From assembly GCA_965215295.1 (NCBI GenBank), contig OZ244045.1:2728001-2792000 (forward strand): a stretch of 64,000 bases of DNA, written 5' to 3'. The DNA is from HK1 sp965215295 (lineage in GTDB: Bacteria > Pseudomonadota > Gammaproteobacteria > HK1). The notes under the pieces are model-generated. The model worked only from the letters and a program-made list of their open reading frames with translations, did not search any database and was not told where the DNA came from. This document shows positions 35,840 to 44,517 of the stretch, piece after piece (the stretch's first letter is position 1; each line of letters begins with the position of its first letter). Made by a program: the position numbers and the translations under genes.

Positions 35840-37120
35840 TCAGGCCGCCGCCTCCCGCCCGGTGTCTTCGCTGCCGATGGCGCCCTCCTTGCGTGCCGCG
35901 TCGATCTCCTCGGCGGAACAGCCCAGGACCTCGTGCATGATCTCGAACGTGTGCTCGCCGAGCAGGGGCGAGCGCGCCACCTCGGAGGGCGAGGCCGAGA
36001 GCTTGATCGGGTTGCCGACCGTGAGGTACGGACCCCGGGTCGGATGGTCCACCTCGACCACCGTACCGGTCGCGCGCAGGGAAGGCTCCTCGGCGAGTTC
36101 CTGCATGGAAAGGATCGGCCCGCAGGGCACGTTGAGGGGATTGAGGATCTCCATGATCTCGAACTTGTCCCGGGTCATGGTCCATTTCTCGATCTCCGCG
36201 AACAACCGATCGAGCTTGGGCAGTCGCGCCTGCGGCGTGTTCCACTCCGGATCGTCGAGCCAGTCCTCGCGCCCGATCGCCTTCGCGAGCGCCGGGAAGG
36301 CCGCGGCCTGGGTGATCACGTAGATGTAGGCGTTGGGGTCGGTCTCCCAGCCCCTGGTCTTCACCACCCACCCGGGCTGCCCGCCGCCGGAGGCGTTGCC
36401 GGAGCGGGGGGCGGCGTCGCCGAACGTCCCGCCCGGATACTGCGGATACTCCTTCAGCGGCCCGTGGGCGAGGCGCTGCTGATCGCGCAGCTTCACGCGG
36501 CACAGGTTCAGCACCCCGTCCTGCATCGCGCACTCGACGCGCTGGCCACGTCCGCTCTTCTCGCGATGGTAGAGCGCGGTGACGATCCCGAGGGCGAGGT
36601 TGAGCCCGGTGCCGGAGTCGCCGATCTGGGCACCGGTCACCAGCGGCGGGCCGTCGTCGAATCCGGTGGTGCTCGCCGCGCCGCCGGTACACTGGGCCAC
36701 GTTCTCGTACACCTTGCAGTCCTGGTACGGACCCGGCCCGAACCCCTTGACCGACGCATAGACGAGCCGCGGGTTGATCTCCTGGATGCGCTCCCAAGTG
36801 AAGCCCATCCGATCGAGCGCGCCCGGGGCGAAGTTCTCCACAAGCACGTCGCACTCCTCGATGAGGCGCTTGAAGATCGCCTTGCCGCGTTCGGTCTTGG
36901 TGTTCAGGGTGATGCTGCGCTTGTTGTGGTTCAGCATCGTGAAGTAGAGGCTGTCCACGCCGGGGAGGTCGCGGAGCTGGCCGCGGGTCGCGTCGCCGAC
37001 CCCCGGGCGCTCGACCTTGAGCACGTCCGCGCCGAACCAGGCGAGGAGCTGGGTGCAGGTGGGCCCCGACTGCACGTGCGTCATGTCCAGGATGCGCACA
37101 CCTTCAAGTGCCTTGCTCAT
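35840..37120 (-). CDS. frc: Type III CoA-transferase, formyl-CoA:oxalate CoA-transferase-like
   Basis: CaiB/BaiF family enzyme of 426 residues moving CoA between carboxylates through aspartyl intermediates. Asp168 in GAQIGDSGTGLNL aligns with the catalytic aspartate of Frc. The glycine loop and next strand, GNASGGGQPGW then TRGWETD, and the N-terminal DMTHVQSGPTCTQLLAWFGA strongly recall the Oxalobacter enzyme. Frc normally moves CoA from formyl-CoA to oxalate. The stop of the TPP-enzyme gene is 20 bases upstream on the same strand, so they form an operon, but that partner does not look like classical oxalyl-CoA decarboxylase, so the acceptor acid may differ. Confidence 0.85.
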   Translation of the reverse strand: MSKALEGVRILDMTHVQSGPTCTQLLAWFGADVLKVERPGVGDATRGQLRDLPGVDSLYFTMLNHNKRSITLNTKTERGKAIFKRLIEECDVLVENFAPGALDRMGFTWERIQEINPRLVYASVKGFGPGPYQDCKVYENVAQCTGGAASTTGFDDGPPLVTGAQIGDSGTGLNLALGIVTALYHREKSGRGQRVECAMQDGVLNLCRVKLRDQQRLAHGPLKEYPQYPGGTFGDAAPRSGNASGGGQPGWVVKTRGWETDPNAYIYVITQAAAFPALAKAIGREDWLDDPEWNTPQARLPKLDRLFAEIEKWTMTRDKFEIMEILNPLNVPCGPILSMQELAEEPSLRATGTVVEVDHPTRGPYLTVGNPIKLSASPSEVARSPLLGEHTFEIMHEVLGCSAEEIDAARKEGAIGSEDTGREAAA

Positions 37121-37140
37121 GAAACGACTCCGTTCTCTGC

Positions 37141-38889
37141 CTACTTGTACATCGTCTGGTTCCGGGTCCCCGGCGCATACTCGCGCGGATCGACCCAGAT
37201 GTTGACGACCGCGGACCTGCCGGTGTTCAGCACCGCTTCGCGGGCGCGCCGCAGGGCGGGCGCGATCTCCGCCGCGTCGCGGACCTCCTCGCCGTAGCCG
37301 CCGAGCATCTCCCCGAACTTGGAGAACGGCACGTCGCCGAGAAGGTTGCCGATGTCGCCCCGCTCCTCGCCGTACTTGGAGATCTGGCCGTAGCGGATCT
37401 GGTTCATCGCGGAGTTGTTGCCGATCACCGCGACGTAGGGCGCGCCGAAGCGGTTGGCGGTCTCGATGTCGAACGCGGTCATTCCGAAGGAGCCGTCGCC
37501 GTAGTAGCAGAGCACCTCCTTGTCCGGGTGCACGAGCTTCGACGCCATCGCGAAGCCGGTCCCGACTCCGAGCGAGCCGAGCGCCCCCGGGTCCATCCAG
37601 TGCCCGGGCGAGCGCGGCTGGACCGCCTGCGCGCTGATGGTGACCACGTCGCCGCCGTCGCCGATGTAGATGGTGTCCCCGGTGAGGAACTCGTTGAGCT
37701 CCCAGGCGACGCGATAGGGGTGGATCGGGCTTGCGTCCGACTTGAACAGCGGCATCAGCTTCCCGGTCCTGGACTCCTCCAGCGCGCGGAGCTCGTCCAG
37801 CCAGGGCTGACGGGCCTTCGCGCGGTTGTCCGTACGCCCCGTGGCCGCATCGTGAACGGCCCCGAGGACCGCGCCGGGATGACCGGTGATGCCGAGCGAC
37901 ACGTCCCGGTTCTTGCCCACGGTGCGGTAGTCGAGATCGATGTGGACGATGGTCGCCTCCCGGCTCAGCCGCTTGCCGTAACCCATGCGGAAGTCGAACG
38001 GGGTGCCGACGATGACGATGACGTCCGCCTTCCTGAAGGCGTCGCTGCGGGTGCGGTTGAAGTAGTGGGGGTCGCCCGGGGGCAGCAGGCCGCGGCTCGC
38101 GCCGTTCATGTACGCGGGAACGTTGAGCGCGCGCACCATGTCGATCGCCTCGCGGTGGCCGCGCGCGGACCAGACCTGGGAGCCGAGCAGGATGGCGGGG
38201 CGCTCGGAGTTCACCAGCAGATCGGCGAGCCGCTCGATGTCGTCCGGATCGCCGAGCGCGCGGGTGGAGGCGCGGTAGGCGCCGGTGCTCGGGATCACCG
38301 CGTCGCCGAGGTCGATCTCGCGGTCGAGCACGTCACGCGGGATCTCCAGGTAGGCTGGCCCCGGTGCGCCCGCGAAGCATTCGCGCGCGGCCATCGCGAC
38401 CATGTCCGCCACGCGTTCGGTGGAGGCGACGGTCGAGGCGAACTTGGTGATCGGGCGCATGAGGTCGACGTGGGGCAGGTCCTGGAGCCCTCCCATGCGG
38501 TGCTGGGTCTGCGCGGCCTGTCCGCCGATGTGCAGCACCGGGCTCTCCGAACGGAACGCGGTCGCGACCCCGGTGACGGCGTTGGTGCACCCCGGACCGG
38601 CGGTGGTCACCACGCACCCGAGCCGGCCGGTCTGGCGCGCGTAGCCGTCCGCCGCGTGTGCGGCGACCTGCTCGTGGCGCACGTCGACGACCTTGATGCC
38701 CTCGTCGATGCAGCCGTCGTAGATGTCGATGATGTGGCCGCCGCAGAGTGTGAAGATGGTGTCGACGCCTTCGTTCCGGAGCGCCTTCGCGACGAGGTGG
38801 CCGCCGGAGACGACGCCGGTGTCCCGGCTCTTCCGTGCGAGGGTGTCCTCGGCGGTGCGCGACGAGACCTGCTGGGCTGCGGTGGACAT
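37141..38889 (-). CDS. Thiamine-diphosphate lyase, IlvG/2-hydroxyacyl-CoA lyase-like
   Basis: TPP-dependent enzyme of 582 residues with all three domains. The cofactor-activating Glu73 is in VDVRHEQVAAHAADGYAR, and the Mg-TPP motif is GDGSFGMTAFDIETANRF...NNSAM. The closest overall pattern is the acetolactate-synthase-like IlvG/2-hydroxyacyl-CoA lyase group (GTPFDFRMGYGKRL, VHIDLDYRTVGKN). Paired with a formyl-CoA transferase, the likely reaction is decarboxylation of oxalyl-CoA or cleavage of another 2-hydroxyacyl-CoA to formyl-CoA plus a carbonyl product. No separate regulatory subunit is present, which argues against biosynthetic acetolactate synthase. Confidence 0.78.
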   Translation of the reverse strand: MSTAAQQVSSRTAEDTLARKSRDTGVVSGGHLVAKALRNEGVDTIFTLCGGHIIDIYDGCIDEGIKVVDVRHEQVAAHAADGYARQTGRLGCVVTTAGPGCTNAVTGVATAFRSESPVLHIGGQAAQTQHRMGGLQDLPHVDLMRPITKFASTVASTERVADMVAMAARECFAGAPGPAYLEIPRDVLDREIDLGDAVIPSTGAYRASTRALGDPDDIERLADLLVNSERPAILLGSQVWSARGHREAIDMVRALNVPAYMNGASRGLLPPGDPHYFNRTRSDAFRKADVIVIVGTPFDFRMGYGKRLSREATIVHIDLDYRTVGKNRDVSLGITGHPGAVLGAVHDAATGRTDNRAKARQPWLDELRALEESRTGKLMPLFKSDASPIHPYRVAWELNEFLTGDTIYIGDGGDVVTISAQAVQPRSPGHWMDPGALGSLGVGTGFAMASKLVHPDKEVLCYYGDGSFGMTAFDIETANRFGAPYVAVIGNNSAMNQIRYGQISKYGEERGDIGNLLGDVPFSKFGEMLGGYGEEVRDAAEIAPALRRAREAVLNTGRSAVVNIWVDPREYAPGTRNQTMYK

Positions 38890-38977
38890 GGCGGTTCGGT
38901 TCTCCCTGGAAATGGTCGGATGGGTCCGGATTGGCGGAAGGTTGCGGCCACCCTTCAGGGCGCCTGCCGTTTGCGGC

Positions 38978-40489
38978 TCATGTCTGCCCCTCTGCCCTGC
39001 CCCTGCGGATCCACTTGATGAGCGGCAGCAGCAGCAGAATGATGGCCACCACCATGATCGAGCCGGCGATGGGGCGCGTGAAGAAGATCGACGGCGAGCC
39101 GTGCGCGATCAGCAGGGACTGGCGCATCGACGCTTCGGCCAGCGGCCCGAGGACGATGGCGAGCACCGCCGGCGCCATCGGGTAGTCCAGCTTGCGCAGG
39201 AGGTAGCCGACCACCCCGAACAGCAGCATCAGCCACACGTCGTGCATGTCCTGGGTCGGCGCGTAGCCGCCGACCACGCAGAGGATGAAGATCATCGGCG
39301 CGAGGATGGCGAACGGCATCCGCAGCACCCAGATGAACGCGGGGATGAAGGCCACGTTGACGATCAACGCGAACAGGTTCGCCACGTAGAGGCTGGCGAT
39401 CAGCCCCCAGACGAACTCCTTCTGCTCGACGAAGAGGCGCGGGCCCGGCTCCAGCCCCCAGATGACCATGCCGCCGAGCAGGATCGCGGTGGTCGGGGAG
39501 CCGGGGATGCCGAGGGTGAGCATGGGCAGCATCGAGCCGGTGCTGGCCGCGTTGTTGGCGGCCTCCGGCGCCGCCACGCCGCTCAGGTTCCCCTTGCCGA
39601 ACGTCTCGGGTTTCTTCGCCATCGTCTTCGCGACGCCGTAGGCCATCAACGAGCCGGGCGTGGCGCCCGCGGCGGGCAGGATCCCCACGAAGTAGCCGAG
39701 GAAGGATCCGAGGACGATCTCCTTGACCGAATCCTTGAGCTTGCGGAACGAGGCGATCAGCCGCTGGACGTTCACCGTCGCCTGGGAGATCTGCACGTCG
39801 CCCTTGCTGGTCTCCAGCGTCCACAGGATCTCGCCGATGCCGTAGATCCCGATCGCGAGCACCAGGAAGTTGATGCCGTGGAAGAAGCCGGGGATGTCGA
39901 AGAAGATCAGCCGCGGCTCCCCGCTCACGATGTCGAGCCCCACCGCGCTCAGGGCGAGGCCGATGAAAATGGAGAACAGGGTCTTGGGGATGTCGTCGCC
40001 GCCCAGGCCCACGAAGGTGGCGAACGCGAGCATCATCAGCGCGAACTCCTCCGGCGAGCCGAAGGCCAGGGCGACCGCCGCGAGGGGAGGCGCGAACCCG
40101 GTGAAGAGCATCACGGAGATGGTGCCGCCGATGAAGGAGGCGACGGCGGCCGCCACCAGCGCCTGATCGGCCTTGCCCTGCATCGCGAGCGGCCGCCCGT
40201 CGAAGGTGGTCGCGACCGCGGTCGAGGCGCCGGGGATCCCGAGCATGATCGAGCTGATGGCGCCGCCGTACATCGCGCCGTAGTAGATCGCGGCGAGGAA
40301 GATCATCGCTCCGGTGGGCGGCACCAGGAACGTCATCGGCAGCAGGATGGCGACGCCGTTCACCGAGCCGAGGCCGGGCATCGCGCCGATGAACAGGCCG
40401 AGCGCGACCCCCAGGACCACGAGCCCGATGTTCAGCGGCTGCAACGCGACCGCGAAGCCGCCGGCCAGCAGTTCCGCGATCTCCATCAT
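38978..40489 (-). CDS. tctA: Tripartite tricarboxylate transporter large permease TctA
   Basis: Inner-membrane permease of 503 residues with about 12 helices. Typical TctA phrases are GAMPGLGSVNGVAILLPMTF, AAIYYGAMYGGAISSIMLGIPG and GILPAAGATPGSLMAYGVAK. It works with TctB and the periplasmic TctC to take up carboxylates by ion-driven transport. tctA, tctB and tctC lie in reverse order of transcription (C first), with tctC separated from tctB by 484 bases. Confidence 0.93.
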   Translation of the reverse strand: MMEIAELLAGGFAVALQPLNIGLVVLGVALGLFIGAMPGLGSVNGVAILLPMTFLVPPTGAMIFLAAIYYGAMYGGAISSIMLGIPGASTAVATTFDGRPLAMQGKADQALVAAAVASFIGGTISVMLFTGFAPPLAAVALAFGSPEEFALMMLAFATFVGLGGDDIPKTLFSIFIGLALSAVGLDIVSGEPRLIFFDIPGFFHGINFLVLAIGIYGIGEILWTLETSKGDVQISQATVNVQRLIASFRKLKDSVKEIVLGSFLGYFVGILPAAGATPGSLMAYGVAKTMAKKPETFGKGNLSGVAAPEAANNAASTGSMLPMLTLGIPGSPTTAILLGGMVIWGLEPGPRLFVEQKEFVWGLIASLYVANLFALIVNVAFIPAFIWVLRMPFAILAPMIFILCVVGGYAPTQDMHDVWLMLLFGVVGYLLRKLDYPMAPAVLAIVLGPLAEASMRQSLLIAHGSPSIFFTRPIAGSIMVVAIILLLLPLIKWIRRGRAEGQT

Positions 40490-40643
40490 GGCGCTGTCCG
40501 CTCGGCTCCGTCGGGAGATGGCCGGCCGGACCGGCCGCGCGCGCGCGCTTCGACGCTCCGCGCCGGCCTCCCGCCGTCCGGCCCGGAGCGCGACGCGAAC
40601 GGGAACTCGATTGGGAACTCGATGTCCATCGGCGTCCGGCGAG

Positions 40644-41141
40644 CTAGAAGAACACGTCGTAGAGTGGATAGAACATCGGCTCGGTATGGCCCTTCGGGAG
40701 AGTGATCCGGAGCGCGATCTCGAAGAAGAAGAACGTCGCCACCGGAGTGGCCACGGCCAGCGCCGAGGTCAGCCACCAGGAGTGGCGGCCGACGAAGCGC
40801 ACGTAGAACACCAGCAGGGCCGGCACCGCGAAGTACACGCCGATGAAGTGGATCAGCCCGATCATCACCGTCAGGGAGCCCGCGGCGGTGACGAACAGCA
40901 TCAGCGTCTGCCGGTCCATGTAGGGTTTGTCGGAGCCCGAGAACGGGCTCCTGCCGCGAAACCACTTGACGAGCGTCCACAGGCAGCACGCCAGCATCCC
41001 CGCTCCGAGCCAGAACGGGAAGGCTCCGCCGCCGGGTCCCTCGTCCGGGATCCAGCCGACGGGCAGCTCGGCGCTCTTGACCATCAGCCCGATGGAGCAA
41101 AGCGCCATGACGACCGCCATGATTGGTTCCGCGCGGTTCAA
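40644..41141 (-). CDS. tctB: Tripartite tricarboxylate transporter small permease TctB
   Basis: Membrane protein of 165 residues with four hydrophobic helices (PIMAVVMALCSIGLMV, FPFWLGAGMLACCLWTLV, FVTAAGSLTVMIGLIHFIGV, SALAVATPVATFFFFEIAL). The conserved loop LPVGWIPDEGPGGGAFPF is typical of TctB. I chose the TTG at 41141 because AGAGGA stands upstream; an ATG at 41120 is also possible. It lies between tctC and tctA on the same strand. Confidence 0.88.
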   Translation of the reverse strand: MNRAEPIMAVVMALCSIGLMVKSAELPVGWIPDEGPGGGAFPFWLGAGMLACCLWTLVKWFRGRSPFSGSDKPYMDRQTLMLFVTAAGSLTVMIGLIHFIGVYFAVPALLVFYVRFVGRHSWWLTSALAVATPVATFFFFEIALRITLPKGHTEPMFYPLYDVFF

Positions 41142-41260
41142 GGAAGGTCCTCTTTCCCGGTACGCGATGGCCCGGGCCGCAATGCGTCGCCCCTGAAGTC
41201 CACCGAACGGACCCGAGGGGGCGCCCCGGTGTACCGGCCCACCCCGTCGCTGCAACGACA

Positions 41261-41370
41261 CGTTCGATCCGGTTCGAAGCGCAGCGGCCGTCTCGACGCG
41301 AGATTCCGATCGGCGTCTCGTTCGCGTTCCGTCGTTCGATCCGGTTCGAAGCGCGGCGGCCGTCTCGACG
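41261..41370. repeat. Two 38-bp direct repeats with a central dyad
   Basis: Copies at 41261-41298 and 41333-41370 differ at one base. Each contains TTCGATCCGGTTCGAA, nearly a perfect palindrome. They lie in the 484-base gap between tctC and tctB, 120 bases upstream of the tctB start, so they may be operator sites or remnants of a mobile repeat. The rest of the gap (41142-41625) shows no gene. Confidence 0.75.
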
Positions 41371-41625
41371 GCACCGCAACGCCCACCAGCGCGGGCGCAC
41401 GGCCGCCGCCGACAAGGCCGGGGACGAGTTTCGCGAAATCGGGATGCGGGCGCGAATCCGGCGGGGCGGCCTCCGGCGGACGGCTCCGCACCACCCGCCG
41501 GACCGGAGCCATGGACGTCATCGGGCTACCCGCCCTTCGGCGTGCGCTCCGCGTCGCTTGTCCACACCGGCGTTCACCGGGCGAATCCGGGCCGCCCGGC
41601 ATTGCGCCGGGCGGCCCGCAAACGC

Positions 41626-42612
41626 TCAGATCTCGCCGATCTCCTTCAGCATCACCTGGTGGATGGCCTTCTCGCGCTTCCAGTAGTCCTTGAGCTCTTC
41701 ACCGGTCAGGAAGTTTCCGTAGAGGCTCTTCTTCTTGCGATAGTCCTGCCACTCCTTGGAGTCGAAGACCTGCTTGAAGACGCCCCGGTAGTACTCCTCC
41801 GCCTCCGCGCTCATGCCCGGAGCGCCGACGACGCTGCGCTGCATGAAGTAGACGAATTCCTTGCCGAGCTCGTTGAAGGTCGGCGCATCCGCGAACAGCT
41901 CGAGGCGCTCCGGCGTGAACGCGGCGATCGGCCTGGTGGTGCCGGCCTCGTAGAAGCCGAGCTGCTCGGAGGGGTTGTTGACCGTCGAGTCGGCGTGCTT
42001 GCCGGCCAGCTCCTTGGCCACGCGGCCGCCGCCCTTGAACGGCACGTACTTCATGTTCAGCCCGTAGGCGCGGTTCAGGAAGTCGGTCAGGAGCTGGTCT
42101 TCCTGGCCCTTGCCGGTGCCCGCCATGATCCAGTCGTTCCCCTTCGCCTTGGCGGCCTTCACGAAGTCGTCGATGTTGTCGATGCCGCTGTCCTTGTGCA
42201 CCCAGAGCAGGAAGGTGTCTTCCGCCATGCGGGCCACCGGCGCGAACGTGGAGATGTCCACGTTCAGCGCGGGCTGGCGCATCGGAGTGGTGTAGAAGCT
42301 GTTCAGGGTCACCATGACCGTGTGGTCCTTGTTGATGCCCTTGGTGTTCTTCATGTGGAGCAGAGCCTCCGCACCGGAGCCGCCGGGCTTGTTGATCGGC
42401 ACGAACGGCTTGGACGCCAGGTCCTTCTTCTCGATCACGCTCTGCATCAGCCGGGCCATCTTGTCGGCCCCGCCGCCCTTGCCGGCCATGATGATGAAGT
42501 CGACGGGCTTCTTCGGCTCCCATGCCATGGCCGCATTCGAGGCGGCCAGGGAGCCGGCAACCGCGAGAGCGCCGGCGAGGCCGGCTGCGAGCAACCTTCT
42601 GGTGTGTGTCAT
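41626..42612 (-). CDS. tctC: TTT periplasmic substrate-binding protein TctC
   Basis: Periplasmic solute receptor of 328 residues. AAGGAGG precedes the ATG. A signal peptide ends at NAAMA before WEPKKPVDFIIMAGKGGGADKMARL, the typical beginning of mature TctC/Bug proteins. Other family phrases are PINKPGGSGAEALLHMK and NNPSEQLGFYEAGTTRPIAAFTPERL. The Bug fold binds carboxylates such as tricarballylate, citrate or sulfonates; the ligand cannot be predicted. It is the first gene of the leftward part of the island. Confidence 0.93.
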   Translation of the reverse strand: MTHTRRLLAAGLAGALAVAGSLAASNAAMAWEPKKPVDFIIMAGKGGGADKMARLMQSVIEKKDLASKPFVPINKPGGSGAEALLHMKNTKGINKDHTVMVTLNSFYTTPMRQPALNVDISTFAPVARMAEDTFLLWVHKDSGIDNIDDFVKAAKAKGNDWIMAGTGKGQEDQLLTDFLNRAYGLNMKYVPFKGGGRVAKELAGKHADSTVNNPSEQLGFYEAGTTRPIAAFTPERLELFADAPTFNELGKEFVYFMQRSVVGAPGMSAEAEEYYRGVFKQVFDSKEWQDYRKKKSLYGNFLTGEELKDYWKREKAIHQVMLKEIGEI

Positions 42613-42682
42613 CGGTCCTTCCTCCTTTTCCGTTGGTGACGAGCCGTTGTCCGGTTCTTGTACGGACATGCGCCGCGGCGAG

Positions 42683-42712
42683 AATATGCCCGCAGATGCG
42701 CGGAACATGCAA
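42683..42712 (-). promoter_or_regulatory. Possible promoter of tctC
   Basis: On the minus strand TTGCAT (42712-42707) is followed after 18 bases by CATATT (42688-42683), about 70 bases before tctC. The -35 is fair and the -10 has four of six consensus bases. Both lie in the divergent region 42613-42999, which otherwise holds no recognised gene. Confidence 0.4.
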
Positions 42713-42918
42713 ATCGCCACCGATCGGGCGGATACCGCGGCGCGGAGTGTCGAACCATGCCTGCGTTTCGCGCTCCGGGCTTGCCACGGTCTTCGGCTCG
42801 GAGACGGCGGTCCGCGTGCGGGCGAGGGCCGGAGCCCGGGTTCTCCATGGTCGCGGCAGACTCCGGCGAGCCGTGCGCGAGCGAGGCCGGGAGGCTCCGG
42901 AACGCCGGCCGGCGCGGA

Positions 42919-42948
42919 TTGTGGGGCCGTTTCCGGCTCGGCTATAGT
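42919..42948 (+). promoter_or_regulatory. Promoter of the sulfatase-AcnX-racemase operon
   Basis: TTGTGG (42919-42924), 18-base spacer, TATAGT (42943-42948), about 50 bases before the sulfatase start. It points away from the tctC promoter, so both halves of the island could be controlled from one region. Confidence 0.5.
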
Positions 42949-42999
42949 GCCGGCGGCCCGCGACGGCGTGCCGGATCGGGCGATGGAGACCTCCGGAAC

Positions 43000-44460
43000 G
43001 TGAACCCCCGAAACCTGGTCGTGATCATGTCCGACGAGCACAGCACCAAGGTGCTCGGCTGCTACGGCAGCGCGCTCGCGCACACGCCCCACATCGACGG
43101 ACTCGCCGCCCGCGGGACACGTTTCTCGAACGCATACTGCTGCAACCCGATCTGCATACCGGCCCGCGCCACCTTCGCGACCGGCAGGTACACCCACCAG
43201 ATCGGCTACTGGGACAACGCCGACCCCTACGAAGGCGCCATCCCGTCGTGGCATCACCATCTCCGGGAGCGCGGCCACCGGGTGGAGTCCATCGGCAAGC
43301 TCCACTTTCGCTCCACCGGCGACGACAACGGCTTCCACGCGGAGCGGATCCCCATGCACGTCATCGAGGGCAAGGGCGATCTCATGGGCCTCGTCCGCGA
43401 CGATCTTCCGGCGCGCAAGGGCGCCTGGAAGATGGCCGGCATGGCCGGACCCGGTGAATCCATCTACACGCGCTACGACCGGGACATCGCGGCCGAGGCC
43501 CAGATCTGGCTGCGCGAGGAAGCGCCCAAGCACGGCGACAAGCCCTGGGTGCTCTTCGTGTCGTTCGTCGCTCCGCACTTTCCGCTGACCGCGCCCGCCG
43601 AGCACTTCTACCGGTACTACGAGAGCGACGATCTGCCGTGGCCGAAGCTGTATGCGAGACACGAACGCCCCACGCATCCGTTCCTCCTCGACCAGGCCGG
43701 CGCCAACGACTACGACGCGCACTTCGACAGCGAAGACCGGGTGCGCAGGGGGCTGGCGGGCTACTGGGGACTCTGCACGTTCCTCGACGAGCAGATCGGC
43801 AAGGTGCTGGCGGCCCTCGAAGCCACGGGCCTCGCCGCGACCACCCGGGTGCTGTACACCAGCGACCACGGCGACAACCTCGGCGCGCGGGGCCTGTGGG
43901 GCAAGTCGACGATGTACGAGGAGGCGGCCAAGGTGCCGCTCATCGTCGCGGGCGAAGGGATCCCCCGCGGAGTGACGGTGGACCGGCTCGTCAGCCACGT
44001 GGACGTCTACCCGTTCATCATGGAATGCGCCGGCGAGGCCGACGAGCGCACCATCACCCCCTCCCACCCCGGCGTCTCCCTGCACGAGCTCGCCGCCGGG
44101 GCCGACCCGGACCGGGCCATCCTGAGCGAGTACCACGCGATGGGGTCGCGCACCGGGGCGTTCATGGTCCGGCTCGAGGAGTACAAGTACGTCCACTACG
44201 TCGCCTATCCACCCCAGTTGTTCGATCTGGCCGACGATCCGGAAGAGCTGACGGACCTCGCCGGCGACCCGGCCTGCGGCCCGGTGCTGCGGGAGGCCCA
44301 TGGCCGCCTGCGCTCGCTGTGCGACCCGCGGGCGGTGGACGCGGCGGCGAAACGGCGCCAGTCGGAGCTCATCGCCCTCAACGGCGGGCGCGACGCGGTC
44401 ATCGCCCGGGGGGACCTCGGTTTCTCGGTGCCGCCCGGGGTCGAGCCCATGTTCGACTGA
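43000..44460 (+). CDS. Type I sulfatase (formylglycine class)
   Basis: Alkaline-phosphatase-superfamily sulfatase of 486 residues. The C-x-P-x-R signature CIPARATFATG has Cys52, which a formylglycine-generating enzyme would convert to formylglycine; metal-binding residues are in VVIMSDEHSTKVLG and in TSDHGDNLG. It has no signal peptide, so it should act in the cytoplasm on an imported ester, as choline sulfatase does. The GTG start follows a GGAG-containing stretch. It is the first gene of the rightward operon with AcnX and the racemase-like gene. No formylglycine-generating enzyme gene is in the window. Confidence 0.85.
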   Translation: MNPRNLVVIMSDEHSTKVLGCYGSALAHTPHIDGLAARGTRFSNAYCCNPICIPARATFATGRYTHQIGYWDNADPYEGAIPSWHHHLRERGHRVESIGKLHFRSTGDDNGFHAERIPMHVIEGKGDLMGLVRDDLPARKGAWKMAGMAGPGESIYTRYDRDIAAEAQIWLREEAPKHGDKPWVLFVSFVAPHFPLTAPAEHFYRYYESDDLPWPKLYARHERPTHPFLLDQAGANDYDAHFDSEDRVRRGLAGYWGLCTFLDEQIGKVLAALEATGLAATTRVLYTSDHGDNLGARGLWGKSTMYEEAAKVPLIVAGEGIPRGVTVDRLVSHVDVYPFIMECAGEADERTITPSHPGVSLHELAAGADPDRAILSEYHAMGSRTGAFMVRLEEYKYVHYVAYPPQLFDLADDPEELTDLAGDPACGPVLREAHGRLRSLCDPRAVDAAAKRRQSELIALNGGRDAVIARGDLGFSVPPGVEPMFD

Positions 44461-44517
44461 CGCTCCGTCCGCCCTCCCGGCGGCGCCGGCAGGGCCTGCC
44501 TGCAAGGATGAACGAGG

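Noticed and set aside
35840..38889. Plain oxalate degradation operon (frc-oxc)
   Set aside because: The TPP enzyme pattern does not match classical oxalyl-CoA decarboxylase; oxalate remains possible but is not asserted.
37141..38889. Biosynthetic acetolactate synthase (ilvB/ilvG)
   Set aside because: No small regulatory subunit or other ilv gene is adjacent, and it is operonic with a CoA-transferase.
41261..41370. tRNA T-loop (GGTTCGA motif)
   Set aside because: GGTTCGAAGC recurs in a repeat, but no acceptor, D or anticodon stems can be drawn around it.
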